From an uncultured Elioraea sp. (GTDB lineage Bacteria > Pseudomonadota > Alphaproteobacteria > Acetobacterales > Acetobacteraceae), in the NCBI GenBank assembly GCA_938010425.1, contig CALLUO010000015.1, forward strand, positions 62,001-126,000: 64,000 nt of DNA, given 5' to 3'. The notes under the pieces are model-generated. The model saw only the letters and a list, made by a program, of their open reading frames with translations, was not told where the DNA came from and ran no database searches. Positions 44,975 through 54,315 of this stretch are shown here, one piece after another. The first letter of the stretch is position 1; each line of letters opens with the position of its first letter. The translations under genes and the position numbers were made by a program.

Positions 44975-45250
44975 TCAGGAGGTGGACGGGGACGGCACAA
45001 CGAGGCGGCAGCCGCAATACGGGCAGCTCGCCAACCGTCGAAGGGCGTCCTCAAGGTCGGCGGTCAGCAGGCGCCCCTCGAGCAGCGCATCAAGCTCCGC
45101 TCTGAGCGAGTCGTGGAGCGAGGAACGCTCGCACGCCGAGGTGAGGTCGACCGCCGTCTCTGCATCCGCCTCCTCAAGGCGAAAGGCCGTCGTAGGGCTG
45201 ACGGCCACACAGGCGAAGACGGCGGCGAGGCCAAAACGACGAGTGAGCAT
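44975..45250 (-). CDS. small secreted protein with a CPYCGC motif, function unknown
   Basis: 91 residues. A probable signal peptide (LTRRFGLAAVFACVAVS) precedes an acidic helical middle (LRAELDALLEGRLLTADLED) and a C-terminal SCPYCGCRLVVP, two close Cys pairs that could bind metal or a thiol partner. Third-position GC is consistent with a real gene. I recognise no family. It lies between the MFS gene and ridA on the same strand. It may be a false positive; the signal peptide and codon use are the only support. Confidence 0.5.
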   Translation of the reverse strand: MLTRRFGLAAVFACVAVSPTTAFRLEEADAETAVDLTSACERSSLHDSLRAELDALLEGRLLTADLEDALRRLASCPYCGCRLVVPSPSTS

Positions 45251-45303
45251 AGGCTCAGACTAAGTTGCTTTCCCATCCCCGTCAGGTCACGCGGGCGGGA
45301 GGC

Positions 45304-46590
45304 TCAACCAGGTGCCGGGCCATCAGCACCTCGCTTCGGCCCCAGCCCGCGCTCCATGACCGCTGCGATGCGCCGGCTTTTCCGCTGGCCCCACCACCAG
45401 ACAGGCAAACAGGCAAGAGAGGCAACGCTTACGGCCCCGCGCAGCCCGACAAACTCGGCGAGCGCGCCAAGCCCCAATGCGCCAACGGCGGGGCAGGCGC
45501 GGATGATCAACCCCCAGAGGGCCAGCACGCGCCCGCGCATCGCGCCTTCGGCCGCGCCCTGAACGAGGGTCTGGATCGACACCCCGTGCACAATTTGGGC
45601 CGCCGCCGCCCCCGTTGCGCCGATCACGCCAACCGCGAAGAGGTCTGTGGCGACAAACACCAGGCCGCCCAACGCCATGGCGAGGCCCGCCCCGATGCCA
45701 ATCCTGGTCAAGCCTCGCACGCTGCCGCGCGCGGCGAGCACGAGCCCGGAGACCAGGGCTCCGGCCCCCGTGGCGGAGGCGAGCACGGCAAGCCCCGCCG
45801 CCCCGCGGCCGAACACCGAATCGGCGAAGGCGGGCAGAAGCTCAAGGAAAGGCCTCGCGAATACGCCCATCAGCGCAGCGAACAGCAGGATCGGTCCAAT
45901 CCCCGGATGGGCGGCGGCGTAGCGGAACCCCTCCACAGTCTCCGATCGCAACGAGCGCGTGGGCGCATGGCCGATCCGCTCCTCCGGCGCGATCCGCAAC
46001 AGGGGCAAGGAGGCGGCGGCCAAAAGGTAGGCCACAGCGTTCAGCAGGATCGGCGGCACCACCCCCGCCCAGACGATCAGCCCACCCGCGATCGCAGGAC
46101 CGGCGAAACGGGCCACGTTGAAGGTGAGCGCGTTCAGCGCGACCGCCCCCGGCAGGTCTTCCCGTGGCACGATGGCGGGGATCAACGTCTGTCGCGCAGG
46201 CTGGGTAAAGGCATTCGCCACCCCGACCACGATCTCGAGCAGGATGAGGAGCGGCAGAGAGATCGCGCCCCCGACCACGAGGGCGGCAAGGATCAAGGCC
46301 TGCAGGGCCGAAACGGTCTGGCTCGCAACTGTCAGCCATACCCGATCGCTTCGGTCAGCGACCGCGCCGGCAATAGGCGCGACCAGGATTGAGGGGAAGA
46401 GGTCGGCGAAGACAACGACCGAAAGCCAGAAGGGAGAGCCTGCGAGCTCCCACGCGAGCCATCCCACCGCTACGCGCTGCGCCCACAGCCCCGTCCAGGC
46501 GACGAGCGAGCCCGCGTAGAAGATGCGGCCGTTTCGGCTGCGCAGGGTGCGGGCGAGGGAGGTGAGGCCGGAGGCCCGGCGCGGAGGCAT
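45304..46590 (-). CDS. MFS exporter, EntS-like
   Basis: 428 residues from the ATG at 46590; a longer frame to 46665 is not supported by homology. About 12 transmembrane helices in the MFS_3 (enterobactin exporter EntS-like) pattern, with the RDRSDR-like loop GAVADRSDRVWL between helices 2 and 3 and PARQTLIPAIVPREDLPGAVA after helix 4. It is likely a proton-driven exporter of a small molecule. No siderophore genes are nearby. It is divergent from parC with 159 bp between the starts. Confidence 0.88.
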   Translation of the reverse strand: MPPRRASGLTSLARTLRSRNGRIFYAGSLVAWTGLWAQRVAVGWLAWELAGSPFWLSVVVFADLFPSILVAPIAGAVADRSDRVWLTVASQTVSALQALILAALVVGGAISLPLLILLEIVVGVANAFTQPARQTLIPAIVPREDLPGAVALNALTFNVARFAGPAIAGGLIVWAGVVPPILLNAVAYLLAAASLPLLRIAPEERIGHAPTRSLRSETVEGFRYAAAHPGIGPILLFAALMGVFARPFLELLPAFADSVFGRGAAGLAVLASATGAGALVSGLVLAARGSVRGLTRIGIGAGLAMALGGLVFVATDLFAVGVIGATGAAAAQIVHGVSIQTLVQGAAEGAMRGRVLALWGLIIRACPAVGALGLGALAEFVGLRGAVSVASLACLPVWWWGQRKSRRIAAVMERGLGPKRGADGPAPG

Positions 46591-46749
46591 GGGGCGAGAT
46601 GGTTCCGCCCCGCGACGCCAGGCGCAACCCAAGCGCAAGCAAATCCTGCCGTGAGCGGACTGCAACCATCACCTTGCCGCCGGCTTGGTTTGCCGAACGC
46701 CCCACCCGGCCTTAGACCAGCCTCGTTAGACATCCTGCGAGTCGCCCCG

Positions 46750-48981
46750 ATGCCGAACGAGCTCTCCGACATCCGCGACATCCCGCTCGCTGACGCCTTG
46801 TCCGAGCGCTACCTCGCCTATGCCCTCTCCACCATCATGAGCCGGTCCCTGCCCGATGTGCGAGATGGGCTGAAGCCCGTGCACCGGCGGCTTCTGTGGG
46901 CAATGCACCAGCTCCGCCTCGACCCGGCTGCGGGCTTTAAGAAATGCGCCCGCGTTGTGGGCGACGTCATCGGCAAGTTCCATCCCCACGGAGACGCCGC
47001 CGTGTACGAGGCGCTCGTTCGCCTCGCCCAAGACTTCTGCCAGCGCTACCCGTTGATCGAGGGGCAAGGCAATTTCGGCAACATCGATGGCGATAACGCC
47101 GCCGCTATGCGCTACACCGAAGCACGCCTGACCGCCATCGGTGCTGCACTGCTCGCAGGGATCGAGGAGGACGCAGTCGATTTCCGCCCCACCTACGATG
47201 GGGAGGAGAGCGAACCGATGGTGCTGCCGGGGGCCTTCCCCAACCTGCTCGCCAATGGCGCGCAGGGAATTGCGGTGGGGATGGCGACCGCAATCCCTCC
47301 CCACAATGCGGGCGAAGTGTGCGCAGCGGCGATCCACCTCATCGCCAACCCTGATGCCACCACGGCCGACCTTCTCCGCTTCATTCAGGGCCCGGACTTT
47401 CCGACGGGCGGCGTCATCGTTGAAACGCCTGAGGCGATCGCCGCCGCCTACGAGACGGGGCGCGGCGGCTTTCGCCTGCGCGCTGCCTGGGAGGTCGAGC
47501 AAGGTAAATACGGCACCTGGCGCATCGTCGTCACCGAAATCCCCTGGCTTGTGCAGAAGGCGAAACTGATCGCCGATATCGCCGAGGCGCTGGAGCAGAA
47601 GAAGCTCCCCTTGCTTGGCGATCTGCGCGACGAGAGCACGGAGACCGTGCGGATCGTTCTCGAGCCGAAATCGAAGACGGTCGATCCCGCGCTCCTCATG
47701 GAGAGCCTATTTCGCGCCACCGCCCTCGAGACGCGCATCCCCCTCAACATGAACGTACTGGATGCCGAGCGCACCCCGCGCGTGATGTCGCTCAAGGAGG
47801 TACTGCGCGCCTTCCTCGACCACCGTCACGAGGTTTTGGTCCGCCGCACACGCCACCGTCTTGCCGCCGCCGAACGGCGGCTTGAAGTTCTGGAAGGTTA
47901 CCTCGCTGTCTTCCTCAATCTCGATGAGGTGATCCGGATCCTGCGCAGCGAGGATGACCCGAAACCTGCGCTTATGCGCGCCTTTTCGCTCACCGACGCG
48001 CAGGCTGAGGCGATCCTCAACATGCGGCTGCGCAGCCTGCGCAAGCTCGAGGAGCTGGAGATCCGACGCGAGCACAAGCGGGTGGCAACGGAGCGCCAGC
48101 GGCTTAAAGCGCTGCTCGAGTCGGAACCGGAGCGCTGGCGCGCGATTGCGGAGGAACTGGCCGACATCAAGGCCCGGTTCGGCTCAGGCCCCTTGGGCGA
48201 TCGTCGCACCCGCTTCGCCCAAGCCCCCGCCGCGCGGGCGGAGGTGGTGGTCGAAGCGCTTGCGGTGCGCGAACCCGTCACGGTCATTGTTAGCGACAAG
48301 GGCTGGGCACGCGCTCTGAAAGGCCACGCGGTCGAGCCCGCCTCCCTGCGCTTCAAGGAAGGCGACCGGCTGCGCTTTCTCGTCCCGGCCGAGACAACGG
48401 ATCGCCTACTCGCCTTCGCCACCAACGGCCGCTGCTACACCATTCCCGTCGAGAAACTGCCGGGCGGGCGCGGCGATGGCACGCCCATTCGCCTCTTGAT
48501 CGACCTGCCGAACGAGGCGGAGCTCGTCTCGCTCGCCGTCTTCCGCGAGGGCGAAGCGTGGCTCCTTGCCTCTGCAGCAGGGCGTGGATTCGTCGTTTCA
48601 GCCGCCGATACCTTGGCCGCGACACGATCGGGAAAGCAGGTTTTGGTGTTAGACGAGGGCGAGGAGTTGGCAGTCGCGACCCCGATTCCCGACGGAGCCG
48701 ACCACATCGCCAGCGTGGGCGAGAATCGCAAGCTGCTGATTTTCCCGCTCGACCAGGTGCCGCGACTGGCCAAAGGGCGCGGCGTGACCTTGCAGAAGTT
48801 CAAGGACGGAGGGCTTGCCGATGCGAAGGCGTTTCGCCTCGCCGAAGGGCTCTCCATTCGCCTCGGCGAGAACCGCACGACCGTCAAGGGGGCAGCAGAA
48901 CTGCGCGATTGGTTGGGCACGCGCGCTCAGGCGGGGCGCCTTGTTTGGCGCGGCTTCCCCTCCTCGGGCCGCTTCGGCTGA
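46750..48981 (+). CDS. parC: DNA topoisomerase IV subunit A
   Basis: 743 residues from the ATG at 46750, ParC rather than the longer GyrA. It contains the winged-helix and tower regions with ERYLAYALSTIMSRSLPDVR and LKPVHRRLLWAM, the catalytic Tyr in AAMRYTEARLT, the quinolone-determining region HPHGDAAVYEALVRLAQ, and a short C-terminal beta-pinwheel. It decatenates chromosomes together with ParE (not in the window). bpt follows convergently. Confidence 0.95.
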   Translation: MPNELSDIRDIPLADALSERYLAYALSTIMSRSLPDVRDGLKPVHRRLLWAMHQLRLDPAAGFKKCARVVGDVIGKFHPHGDAAVYEALVRLAQDFCQRYPLIEGQGNFGNIDGDNAAAMRYTEARLTAIGAALLAGIEEDAVDFRPTYDGEESEPMVLPGAFPNLLANGAQGIAVGMATAIPPHNAGEVCAAAIHLIANPDATTADLLRFIQGPDFPTGGVIVETPEAIAAAYETGRGGFRLRAAWEVEQGKYGTWRIVVTEIPWLVQKAKLIADIAEALEQKKLPLLGDLRDESTETVRIVLEPKSKTVDPALLMESLFRATALETRIPLNMNVLDAERTPRVMSLKEVLRAFLDHRHEVLVRRTRHRLAAAERRLEVLEGYLAVFLNLDEVIRILRSEDDPKPALMRAFSLTDAQAEAILNMRLRSLRKLEELEIRREHKRVATERQRLKALLESEPERWRAIAEELADIKARFGSGPLGDRRTRFAQAPAARAEVVVEALAVREPVTVIVSDKGWARALKGHAVEPASLRFKEGDRLRFLVPAETTDRLLAFATNGRCYTIPVEKLPGGRGDGTPIRLLIDLPNEAELVSLAVFREGEAWLLASAAGRGFVVSAADTLAATRSGKQVLVLDEGEELAVATPIPDGADHIASVGENRKLLIFPLDQVPRLAKGRGVTLQKFKDGGLADAKAFRLAEGLSIRLGENRTTVKGAAELRDWLGTRAQAGRLVWRGFPSSGRFG

Positions 48982-49005
48982 CGCGCCCTTTTATCCTGCT
49001 TCGGC

Positions 49006-49785
49006 TCAGCCAGTGCTGACGGTCACGCGCGGCGTGACAGGTCGCAAGCCCTTCTCTGCCTCCTCCCGCGTCAGTTCTCGCCATACCCCGCCCCAAAGGA
49101 TCTCGGAGGGGCGAAACCGCGCCTTGTAAGACATTTTGCGGCTCTCCGGCACCCAGTAGCCGAGATAAACATAGGGCAGACCGAGCGCGACGGCGCGGCG
49201 CACCAGCCAGAGGATCATCCAGGTGCCGAGCGAGCGCTTGGCAAGAGTCGGCTCGAAAAAAGAATAGACGGCCGATAGCCCATCGGAGACGCGGTCGGTC
49301 AGGCAGGCGGCGACCAGAGCATCGGCCGGGTCGCGCACTTCGACGATCAGGGTCTCGATCGGCGTGTCCTCGACCATCGCCCGATAGTCGTAGAAGCCCA
49401 TCGCCGCCATGTCGCCATCCCCGTGGCGGGCGGCCTGGTAGCGCTGGAAGAGGGCGAATTGTTCGGCAGTCGCGCGCGGCGGCACCTCGAACCCCTCGAG
49501 ATCGGCATTCAGCGCGAGGATGCGACGCTGCGTGCGCGTGGGGCGAAACGCTTGAGCATCGATGCGAATGGGAATGCAAGCGCGGCAGCCAGGGCATACA
49601 GGCGCATAGGCGATGTTGTGACTGCGCCGGAAGCCCGCGCGCGAAAGGCGATCATGCAGCGATTCGGCGTCCGCACCCGTCAGTTCGGTGACGATCTTCC
49701 GCTCGCTCCGTCCCGGCAGGTAGGGGCAGGGGAGGGTAGCGGTGGTGTAGTAGAACTGCGGCCGGCGAAAGGATTTCTGCAGCAT
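49006..49785 (-). CDS. bpt: aspartate/glutamate leucyltransferase
   Basis: 259 residues. Transfers Leu to N-terminal Asp/Glu residues and so feeds proteins to the N-degron pathway (ClpAP). Conserved features are the Cys cluster PCPYLPGR, YAPVCPGCRACIPIR, GFYDYRAMVED, YSFFEPTLAKRSLGTWMILW and LGYWVPESRKMSYKARF, all typical of Bpt. It is convergent with parC (24 bp between the stops); parC and bpt are often neighbours in Alphaproteobacteria. Confidence 0.95.
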   Translation of the reverse strand: MLQKSFRRPQFYYTTATLPCPYLPGRSERKIVTELTGADAESLHDRLSRAGFRRSHNIAYAPVCPGCRACIPIRIDAQAFRPTRTQRRILALNADLEGFEVPPRATAEQFALFQRYQAARHGDGDMAAMGFYDYRAMVEDTPIETLIVEVRDPADALVAACLTDRVSDGLSAVYSFFEPTLAKRSLGTWMILWLVRRAVALGLPYVYLGYWVPESRKMSYKARFRPSEILWGGVWRELTREEAEKGLRPVTPRVTVSTG

Positions 49786-49836
49786 CGCGCTTCGGCTCCC
49801 AACGCCCAGCAGTGAAGCGGAAGGGGATGGCGGCGG

Positions 49837-52230
49837 TCAATCGAGAGCCTGCGGTCTCCGACTGCCGGACTCAGGCACGAGGAGCAGACGCCCGGCCACG
49901 GCAGAGGGCTCACGGGGGATGCTGAGCATGCCACCCGCGAGCCAAAGCGGGGCGAGGTCGCGGAAATGAGGGCTTGCCGGATGGCCCGACTGGCCGGGGG
50001 CAACGATGAACAAGGACGCGTCGAGATCGGCGAGGTCGTAGACCGCGCGGAAGGAGGCGCCGTGGATGTTCTCGAACGCTGCCCGCCCAGCGCCCCTGAA
50101 GCCCGCGCGCAGCACAGTTTCGCCATCGCCTGGGGTTTCCATGCGCGCCCCAAAGCGCGGGCCGAGGCCCGGCACGAAGCGTAGCAAGGGGTGGCCGAAA
50201 CCGGCCACATGCGCCTCGCCCCACCGCCACTCCGCCAGGGGGCGTGGGCTGAACCGTTTGCGCAGCAACTCGATCGCCTCCTCAAGAGCTTGCGTGAGCA
50301 AAGGGCGGCAGGGATCCTCCCCCGCCCCGCACCAGTGCGCGCCGCCTCGCAGGACAAAAAGCTGAAACTCGGCCGAGGTCTCGCGGAAGGCCTCCGCCTC
50401 CGCGCCCAAGGTACGTTCCGCCACCAGCCTGCCGAAAGCTGCCCGCCAAGCGTGATAGAGGAGTGGTTCGGGACGGTCAGCCCGCATCGCCCCGTCCCAG
50501 GACGAAAGAAGCGCATGCGCCTCCCGCGCAAGGGAGGAGCGCGGCTCGGCGTGCAGCATCAGGGGCAACAGCTCGCGCGCTGCGGCCGAGACGATATCGA
50601 GCTGAATCGCCGCCATCGCCGCTCTATCCAGAGGGCCAGGCTGCGCATCAAGACGTTCGACGATCCGGCGAAAGCGGAAATCGCCCCACCAGTCGCGCGT
50701 CAGCCAGACCGGGAAGTCGTCCGGCACCACGCGGTTGTTGGCGTTGACGAGACGCCCAGAGGGCGGGTCGACGAAGCGCGGCAAGGCCTTGTAGGGCACG
50801 AAGCCTATCCAGTCGTGGCTGCCGTCCCAGCCAGGGACAGGGAAAGAGCCATCGCCTGCCCGGCGGAGGGGAACCTTAGCGGGAAGAAACATGCCGATCC
50901 GCCCCGCCCGGTCGGCGACCACGATGTTCTGCTGTGGGGCCGCGATTTGGCTGAGGGCTGCCTCTGCCTCCTCGAGGTCGCGCGCGACGTTGAGCTGATG
51001 GATCGCGGTTGCAGAGGAATCGCCAGGCTCAAGCAGGGCCATGCGCACAGAGAGCACGTGGCCCTCTGCGAGGCCTGGGTTGGGGTCGAGATCCGAAATC
51101 ACCGGCCCGTTGCGCGTCTCGCGCACACGTAGGATCACGTCTTCGCCGAACCGCACGCGGATCCGTTCCTCACGAACCTGGAAAGGGCGCGGCCCATCGG
51201 GCGCGAGATAGTGGCCGTCATCGACAAGCCGTTCGATGAAGACGTCCTGGGTATCGGAGTGGGTGGTGGTGAAGCCCCAGGCGATGTGCCCGTTATGGCC
51301 GAGGAGGAGGAACGGCACGCCGGGCGCGAAGCCCCCCACAAGGCTGAGCCCGGGCGCCTCGACGCGAGCGAGGTGGAACGGACCCGGTGCGATCAAGGCG
51401 AGGTGAGGGTCGTTGGCGAGCAGCGGCTTGCCGGTGGCAGTGTGTTGTCCGCTCACCGCCCAAATGTTGGAAGCGGAGGGCGGGTGCGGCGCGTCTTCGC
51501 CAAACACTGGAAGGGCTGCCAGCACGCGGGCGGCGTGGTCGGGGTCGATGGCGGGGATGGGTGCGGCGGCGACCGGAGAGCCAGGCGTGGTGTCGCGCGG
51601 CCAAAGCTCGTCGATGCGGTCGCGCGGCAGGCGGGCGGAGAGGGCGAGCCGCGCGAGCTCCGTACGCATGTTTCCCGTCAACAACAATCCCATCACCTTG
51701 CCCCAGAGGAGTGAATCCGTTTCGCGCCAAGGTTCCGGGCGAAAGCCCAAGAGAAGAAACTCCGGCGCGGCAGCGACCCCGCGCTCGGCAATCCAGGCAT
51801 TCACCCCGCGTGCATAGGCCGCGAGCGCGCTCCGCGTGTGCTCTGGCAGGGCGGCGAGATCGGCCTGGGCTTTGGCCTCGAGGCCAAGGAGGCGGGAGAA
51901 GCGATCGAGCCGCAGACCCATCGGACCGACCACTTCAGCAAGCCGCCCCGCGCCGCCGCGGCGCATCAGCTCCATCTGGAACAGTCGATCGCGCGCATGC
52001 AGGTAGCCCAGCGCGGCGTAGGCATCCTCCACCGACCCGGCGCGAATCCACGGAACACCGTTTGGGTCGAGCGTGACCTCAACCGGCGCGGAGAGGCCCG
52101 AAATCGCGACCTCGTTGCGCTCGGGCGGGAGGGTGAGACGGAAGGTGGCGACGAGGCCGGCGGCGAGGACGACGACGAGGCCGACAAGGCCGACAAGAAG
52201 CCGGCGGCTCCAGCAGGCAAGGGCGCGCAT
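49837..52230 (-). CDS. penicillin acylase family (Ntn) hydrolase
   Basis: 797 residues from the ATG at 52230. An N-terminal hydrophobic segment (about 11-30) serves as signal or anchor. The alpha part contains YAALGYLHARDRLFQMELMR. The probable autocatalytic nucleophile is Ser254 in ASNIWAVSG, followed by LANDPHL and GHNGHIAWGFTTTHSDTQD, the hallmark stretches of the family. Members act on acyl-amide bonds (beta-lactams, acyl-homoserine lactones or others) in the periplasm. The substrate here is unknown, and quorum quenching is one possibility. Confidence 0.9.
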   Translation of the reverse strand: MRALACWSRRLLVGLVGLVVVLAAGLVATFRLTLPPERNEVAISGLSAPVEVTLDPNGVPWIRAGSVEDAYAALGYLHARDRLFQMELMRRGGAGRLAEVVGPMGLRLDRFSRLLGLEAKAQADLAALPEHTRSALAAYARGVNAWIAERGVAAAPEFLLLGFRPEPWRETDSLLWGKVMGLLLTGNMRTELARLALSARLPRDRIDELWPRDTTPGSPVAAAPIPAIDPDHAARVLAALPVFGEDAPHPPSASNIWAVSGQHTATGKPLLANDPHLALIAPGPFHLARVEAPGLSLVGGFAPGVPFLLLGHNGHIAWGFTTTHSDTQDVFIERLVDDGHYLAPDGPRPFQVREERIRVRFGEDVILRVRETRNGPVISDLDPNPGLAEGHVLSVRMALLEPGDSSATAIHQLNVARDLEEAEAALSQIAAPQQNIVVADRAGRIGMFLPAKVPLRRAGDGSFPVPGWDGSHDWIGFVPYKALPRFVDPPSGRLVNANNRVVPDDFPVWLTRDWWGDFRFRRIVERLDAQPGPLDRAAMAAIQLDIVSAAARELLPLMLHAEPRSSLAREAHALLSSWDGAMRADRPEPLLYHAWRAAFGRLVAERTLGAEAEAFRETSAEFQLFVLRGGAHWCGAGEDPCRPLLTQALEEAIELLRKRFSPRPLAEWRWGEAHVAGFGHPLLRFVPGLGPRFGARMETPGDGETVLRAGFRGAGRAAFENIHGASFRAVYDLADLDASLFIVAPGQSGHPASPHFRDLAPLWLAGGMLSIPREPSAVAGRLLLVPESGSRRPQALD

Positions 52231-52558
52231 ACGCAACAGATGGCACGGCGTGCCGCGCCGCACAGCCCGGGCCCTTCACCTGGTCACGGCGATGTCACGG
52301 ACTGTGCGCTGGATCACCCACGATGGGCCCTGACTTCGCCACGATCGCCCGCGAAGCTTTGGCCATGCAAGGGCGGCGGATGACCTCTTTGTGAGCAGCG
52401 ATGCTGGGGGCCTGGCTGGCCGCTGGCCCTGCAGGCGCGGCAGAGCCGCAGGGTGCGCCGGCAGAACGGGACGTTCAGGCTTCGCCTTCGCCCCATACCG
52501 CGGCCGAAACCGACGCCACCCCCTTGCCGAAACCCCGTCGCCGCGCACCTCCCGTGGC
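52231..52558. other. intergenic, no gene recognised
   Basis: 328 bp between the acylase start and the DUF1489 gene. It probably holds the promoters for both. No terminator, repeat or small gene is seen. Confidence 0.5.
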
Positions 52559-52987
52559 ATGCTCCACCTGATCAAGCTCGCTGTCGGCGTGACAACGGTC
52601 GCGGAGCTTGCCGCACGGCAGAGGAGGCGCGCGCAAAACGATCCCCCCCTGCGGCATCAGACGCGCGTCACGCCCAGGAGGGCCGCGGAGATCGCCTCGG
52701 GAGGGTCGATCTACTGGGTGATCGCCGGTTTCGTTCAGGTGCGCCAGCGCATTCTCGCCATACGCCCCGATGTTAGGGACGACGGCTCGGCCTGTTGCGC
52801 GCTCGAACTCGACCCGCAGCATGTGCCAGTGGAACCCCGCGCGGTAAAACCGTTCCAGGGCTGGCGCTACCTCGAGGCCGCCGACGCCCCGCGCGACCGT
52901 CCGCGCGGTTTTGCCGAGCCGCAGGCCGGGTTTGCCACAATGCCCGCCGAGATGCGGCGAGAGCTTGCCGCGCTTGGGCTTCTTTAG
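52559..52987 (+). CDS. DUF1489-family protein
   Basis: 142 residues from the ATG at 52559. It matches the uncharacterised DUF1489 family, conserved in Alphaproteobacteria: MLHLIKLAVGV at the start, SIYWVIAGFVQVRQRIL, LELDPQHVPVEPRAVKPFQG then WRYL, and the ending MRRELAALGL. It is a small soluble protein of unknown function. The frame can be extended upstream but homology begins here. It overlaps the convergent thioesterase by four bases at the 3' end. Confidence 0.87.
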   Translation: MLHLIKLAVGVTTVAELAARQRRRAQNDPPLRHQTRVTPRRAAEIASGGSIYWVIAGFVQVRQRILAIRPDVRDDGSACCALELDPQHVPVEPRAVKPFQGWRYLEAADAPRDRPRGFAEPQAGFATMPAEMRRELAALGLL

Positions 52988-53424
52988 GCAAAGTCGGCGA
53001 GATAGCGCGCGAGCACGGCGCGCATCGCTTCCGGCACCGGGGTTGGGCGGTTCGTCGCCTTCGTCACATAGGCGTGGATGAAGTGGCCTTCGGCAGCGGC
53101 GCGCTCGTCCTGATCGCGGAAGATGCCGATGTCGTAACGGACGGAGGAGTTGCCGATTCGCGCCACACGCAGCCCGGCCGTGACGGTCTCGGGGAAGGCG
53201 ATGGGGGAGAAGTAGCGGCACTGCGTCTCTACCACATAGCCGACGATCTCGGAGGCGAGCGGTTGGAGCGCTCCCGTATCCATCAGGAAGCGCGCGACTG
53301 TGGTGTCGAACCAAGAGTAGTAAATCACGTTGTTGACGTGGCCGAACGCGTCATTGTCCATCCAGCGGGTGGGAATGGTGAGGAACCACCGATACTCGGC
53401 GCGGCTGCCGATCCGCTTCGTCAT
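52984..53424 (-). CDS. hot-dog acyl-CoA thioesterase (4HBT/YbgC-like)
   Basis: 146 residues from the ATG at 53424. Single hot-dog domain with TRWMDNDAFGHVNNVIYYSWFD, the Asp/His-bearing active-site helix of the 4-hydroxybenzoyl-CoA thioesterase family, and a C-terminal YVTKATNRPTPVP. It probably hydrolyses short or medium acyl-CoA. Its start codon lies only 12 bp from the divergent kinase-like gene. Confidence 0.88.
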   Translation of the reverse strand: MTKRIGSRAEYRWFLTIPTRWMDNDAFGHVNNVIYYSWFDTTVARFLMDTGALQPLASEIVGYVVETQCRYFSPIAFPETVTAGLRVARIGNSSVRYDIGIFRDQDERAAAEGHFIHAYVTKATNRPTPVPEAMRAVLARYLADFA

Positions 53425-53436
53425 GACGAGGCCTCC

Positions 53437-54315
53437 ATGAAACCGCTGGAGCCTCCACGCTCGCGACCCGGCCCGCAAGGGTGGAGGGTGGCATTGCCCG
53501 CGCGGGCTGAAGCGATCGCGCGCGACTGGGGGCTCGCGCTAGGCCAGGCCTTGGGCGGGTCGACCCAGGGGCTGGTGTGCGAGGTGCGGCGCGTGGATGG
53601 CACGCCAGCCGTGCTGAAACTGGAGAAGCCGGGGCAAGGGGCGGCGGCGCAGGCAGCTGCTCTGGCAGCGTGGGAGGGGCGCGGTGCCGTGCGGCTGCTG
53701 CGCGCCGACCCCGACCGCGGCGCTCTGCTGCTCGAATACCTTGTACCCGGTACGCCGCTCGCCGCCCTCTGCACAGACGGGCGCGATGACGAGGCGATGG
53801 TGGCACTGGCTGAGGTTTCGCTCGCGCTGCGTTGCCCTCCTCCGCAAGGCGCGTTGCTCGCTGACGCGCAGGGTTGGTGGCGGGCGATCGCCGCCTGCCG
53901 CGACCGGCGGCTTGACCCCGCCCTGCGCGATCGGGCGCTCGGGCTGTGGCGCGACCTTATTGTGTCGTCATCCGCCCCCTGCCTGCTGCATGGGGATCTC
54001 CACCATGGCAATATCTTGGCCGATGGTGAGGGTTGGCGGGCGATTGACCCGATTGGGGCGACGGGGGATGCGCTGTTCGACCCCGCCTCCGCCGTGTCTG
54101 AGCCTGTCTCGTTCCTTGCGGGTTTCGCACACTCCAGCCGCCTGGTCGACCATCGCTTAGGCGTTCTCGTCGAACGCCTCTCTGCCGACCGCGCGCGGCT
54201 TGCGGCGTGGGCGTTCGCGATCGCGGTGCTGAAGACCGTTTGGGCGATTGAGGACGGGCGCGAGGCGCGCGGCTACGCCGCAATCGCCGACTTGCTCTCC
54301 GCGAGCACGTCCTGA
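53437..54315 (+). CDS. aminoglycoside 6-phosphotransferase/hydroxyurea kinase-like protein
   Basis: 292 residues from the ATG at 53437. Kinase-like fold of the APH(6)/hydroxyurea group: GLVCEVRRVDGTPAVLKLEK carries the ATP-binding Lys, LLHGDLHHGNIL the catalytic Asp, and AIDPIGATGDALFD the metal-binding Asp. The family includes streptomycin kinases but also many metabolic kinases, so resistance is not implied. It overlaps the convergent YheT-type hydrolase by 43 bp at the 3' ends, and its promoter must lie inside the divergent thioesterase gene. Confidence 0.83.
   Translation: MKPLEPPRSRPGPQGWRVALPARAEAIARDWGLALGQALGGSTQGLVCEVRRVDGTPAVLKLEKPGQGAAAQAAALAAWEGRGAVRLLRADPDRGALLLEYLVPGTPLAALCTDGRDDEAMVALAEVSLALRCPPPQGALLADAQGWWRAIAACRDRRLDPALRDRALGLWRDLIVSSSAPCLLHGDLHHGNILADGEGWRAIDPIGATGDALFDPASAVSEPVSFLAGFAHSSRLVDHRLGVLVERLSADRARLAAWAFAIAVLKTVWAIEDGREARGYAAIADLLSASTS

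Noticed and set aside
52795-53436. 506-residue version of the kinase-like protein
   Set aside because: The extra part is antisense to the thioesterase and lacks kinase homology; the ATG at 53437 is preferred.
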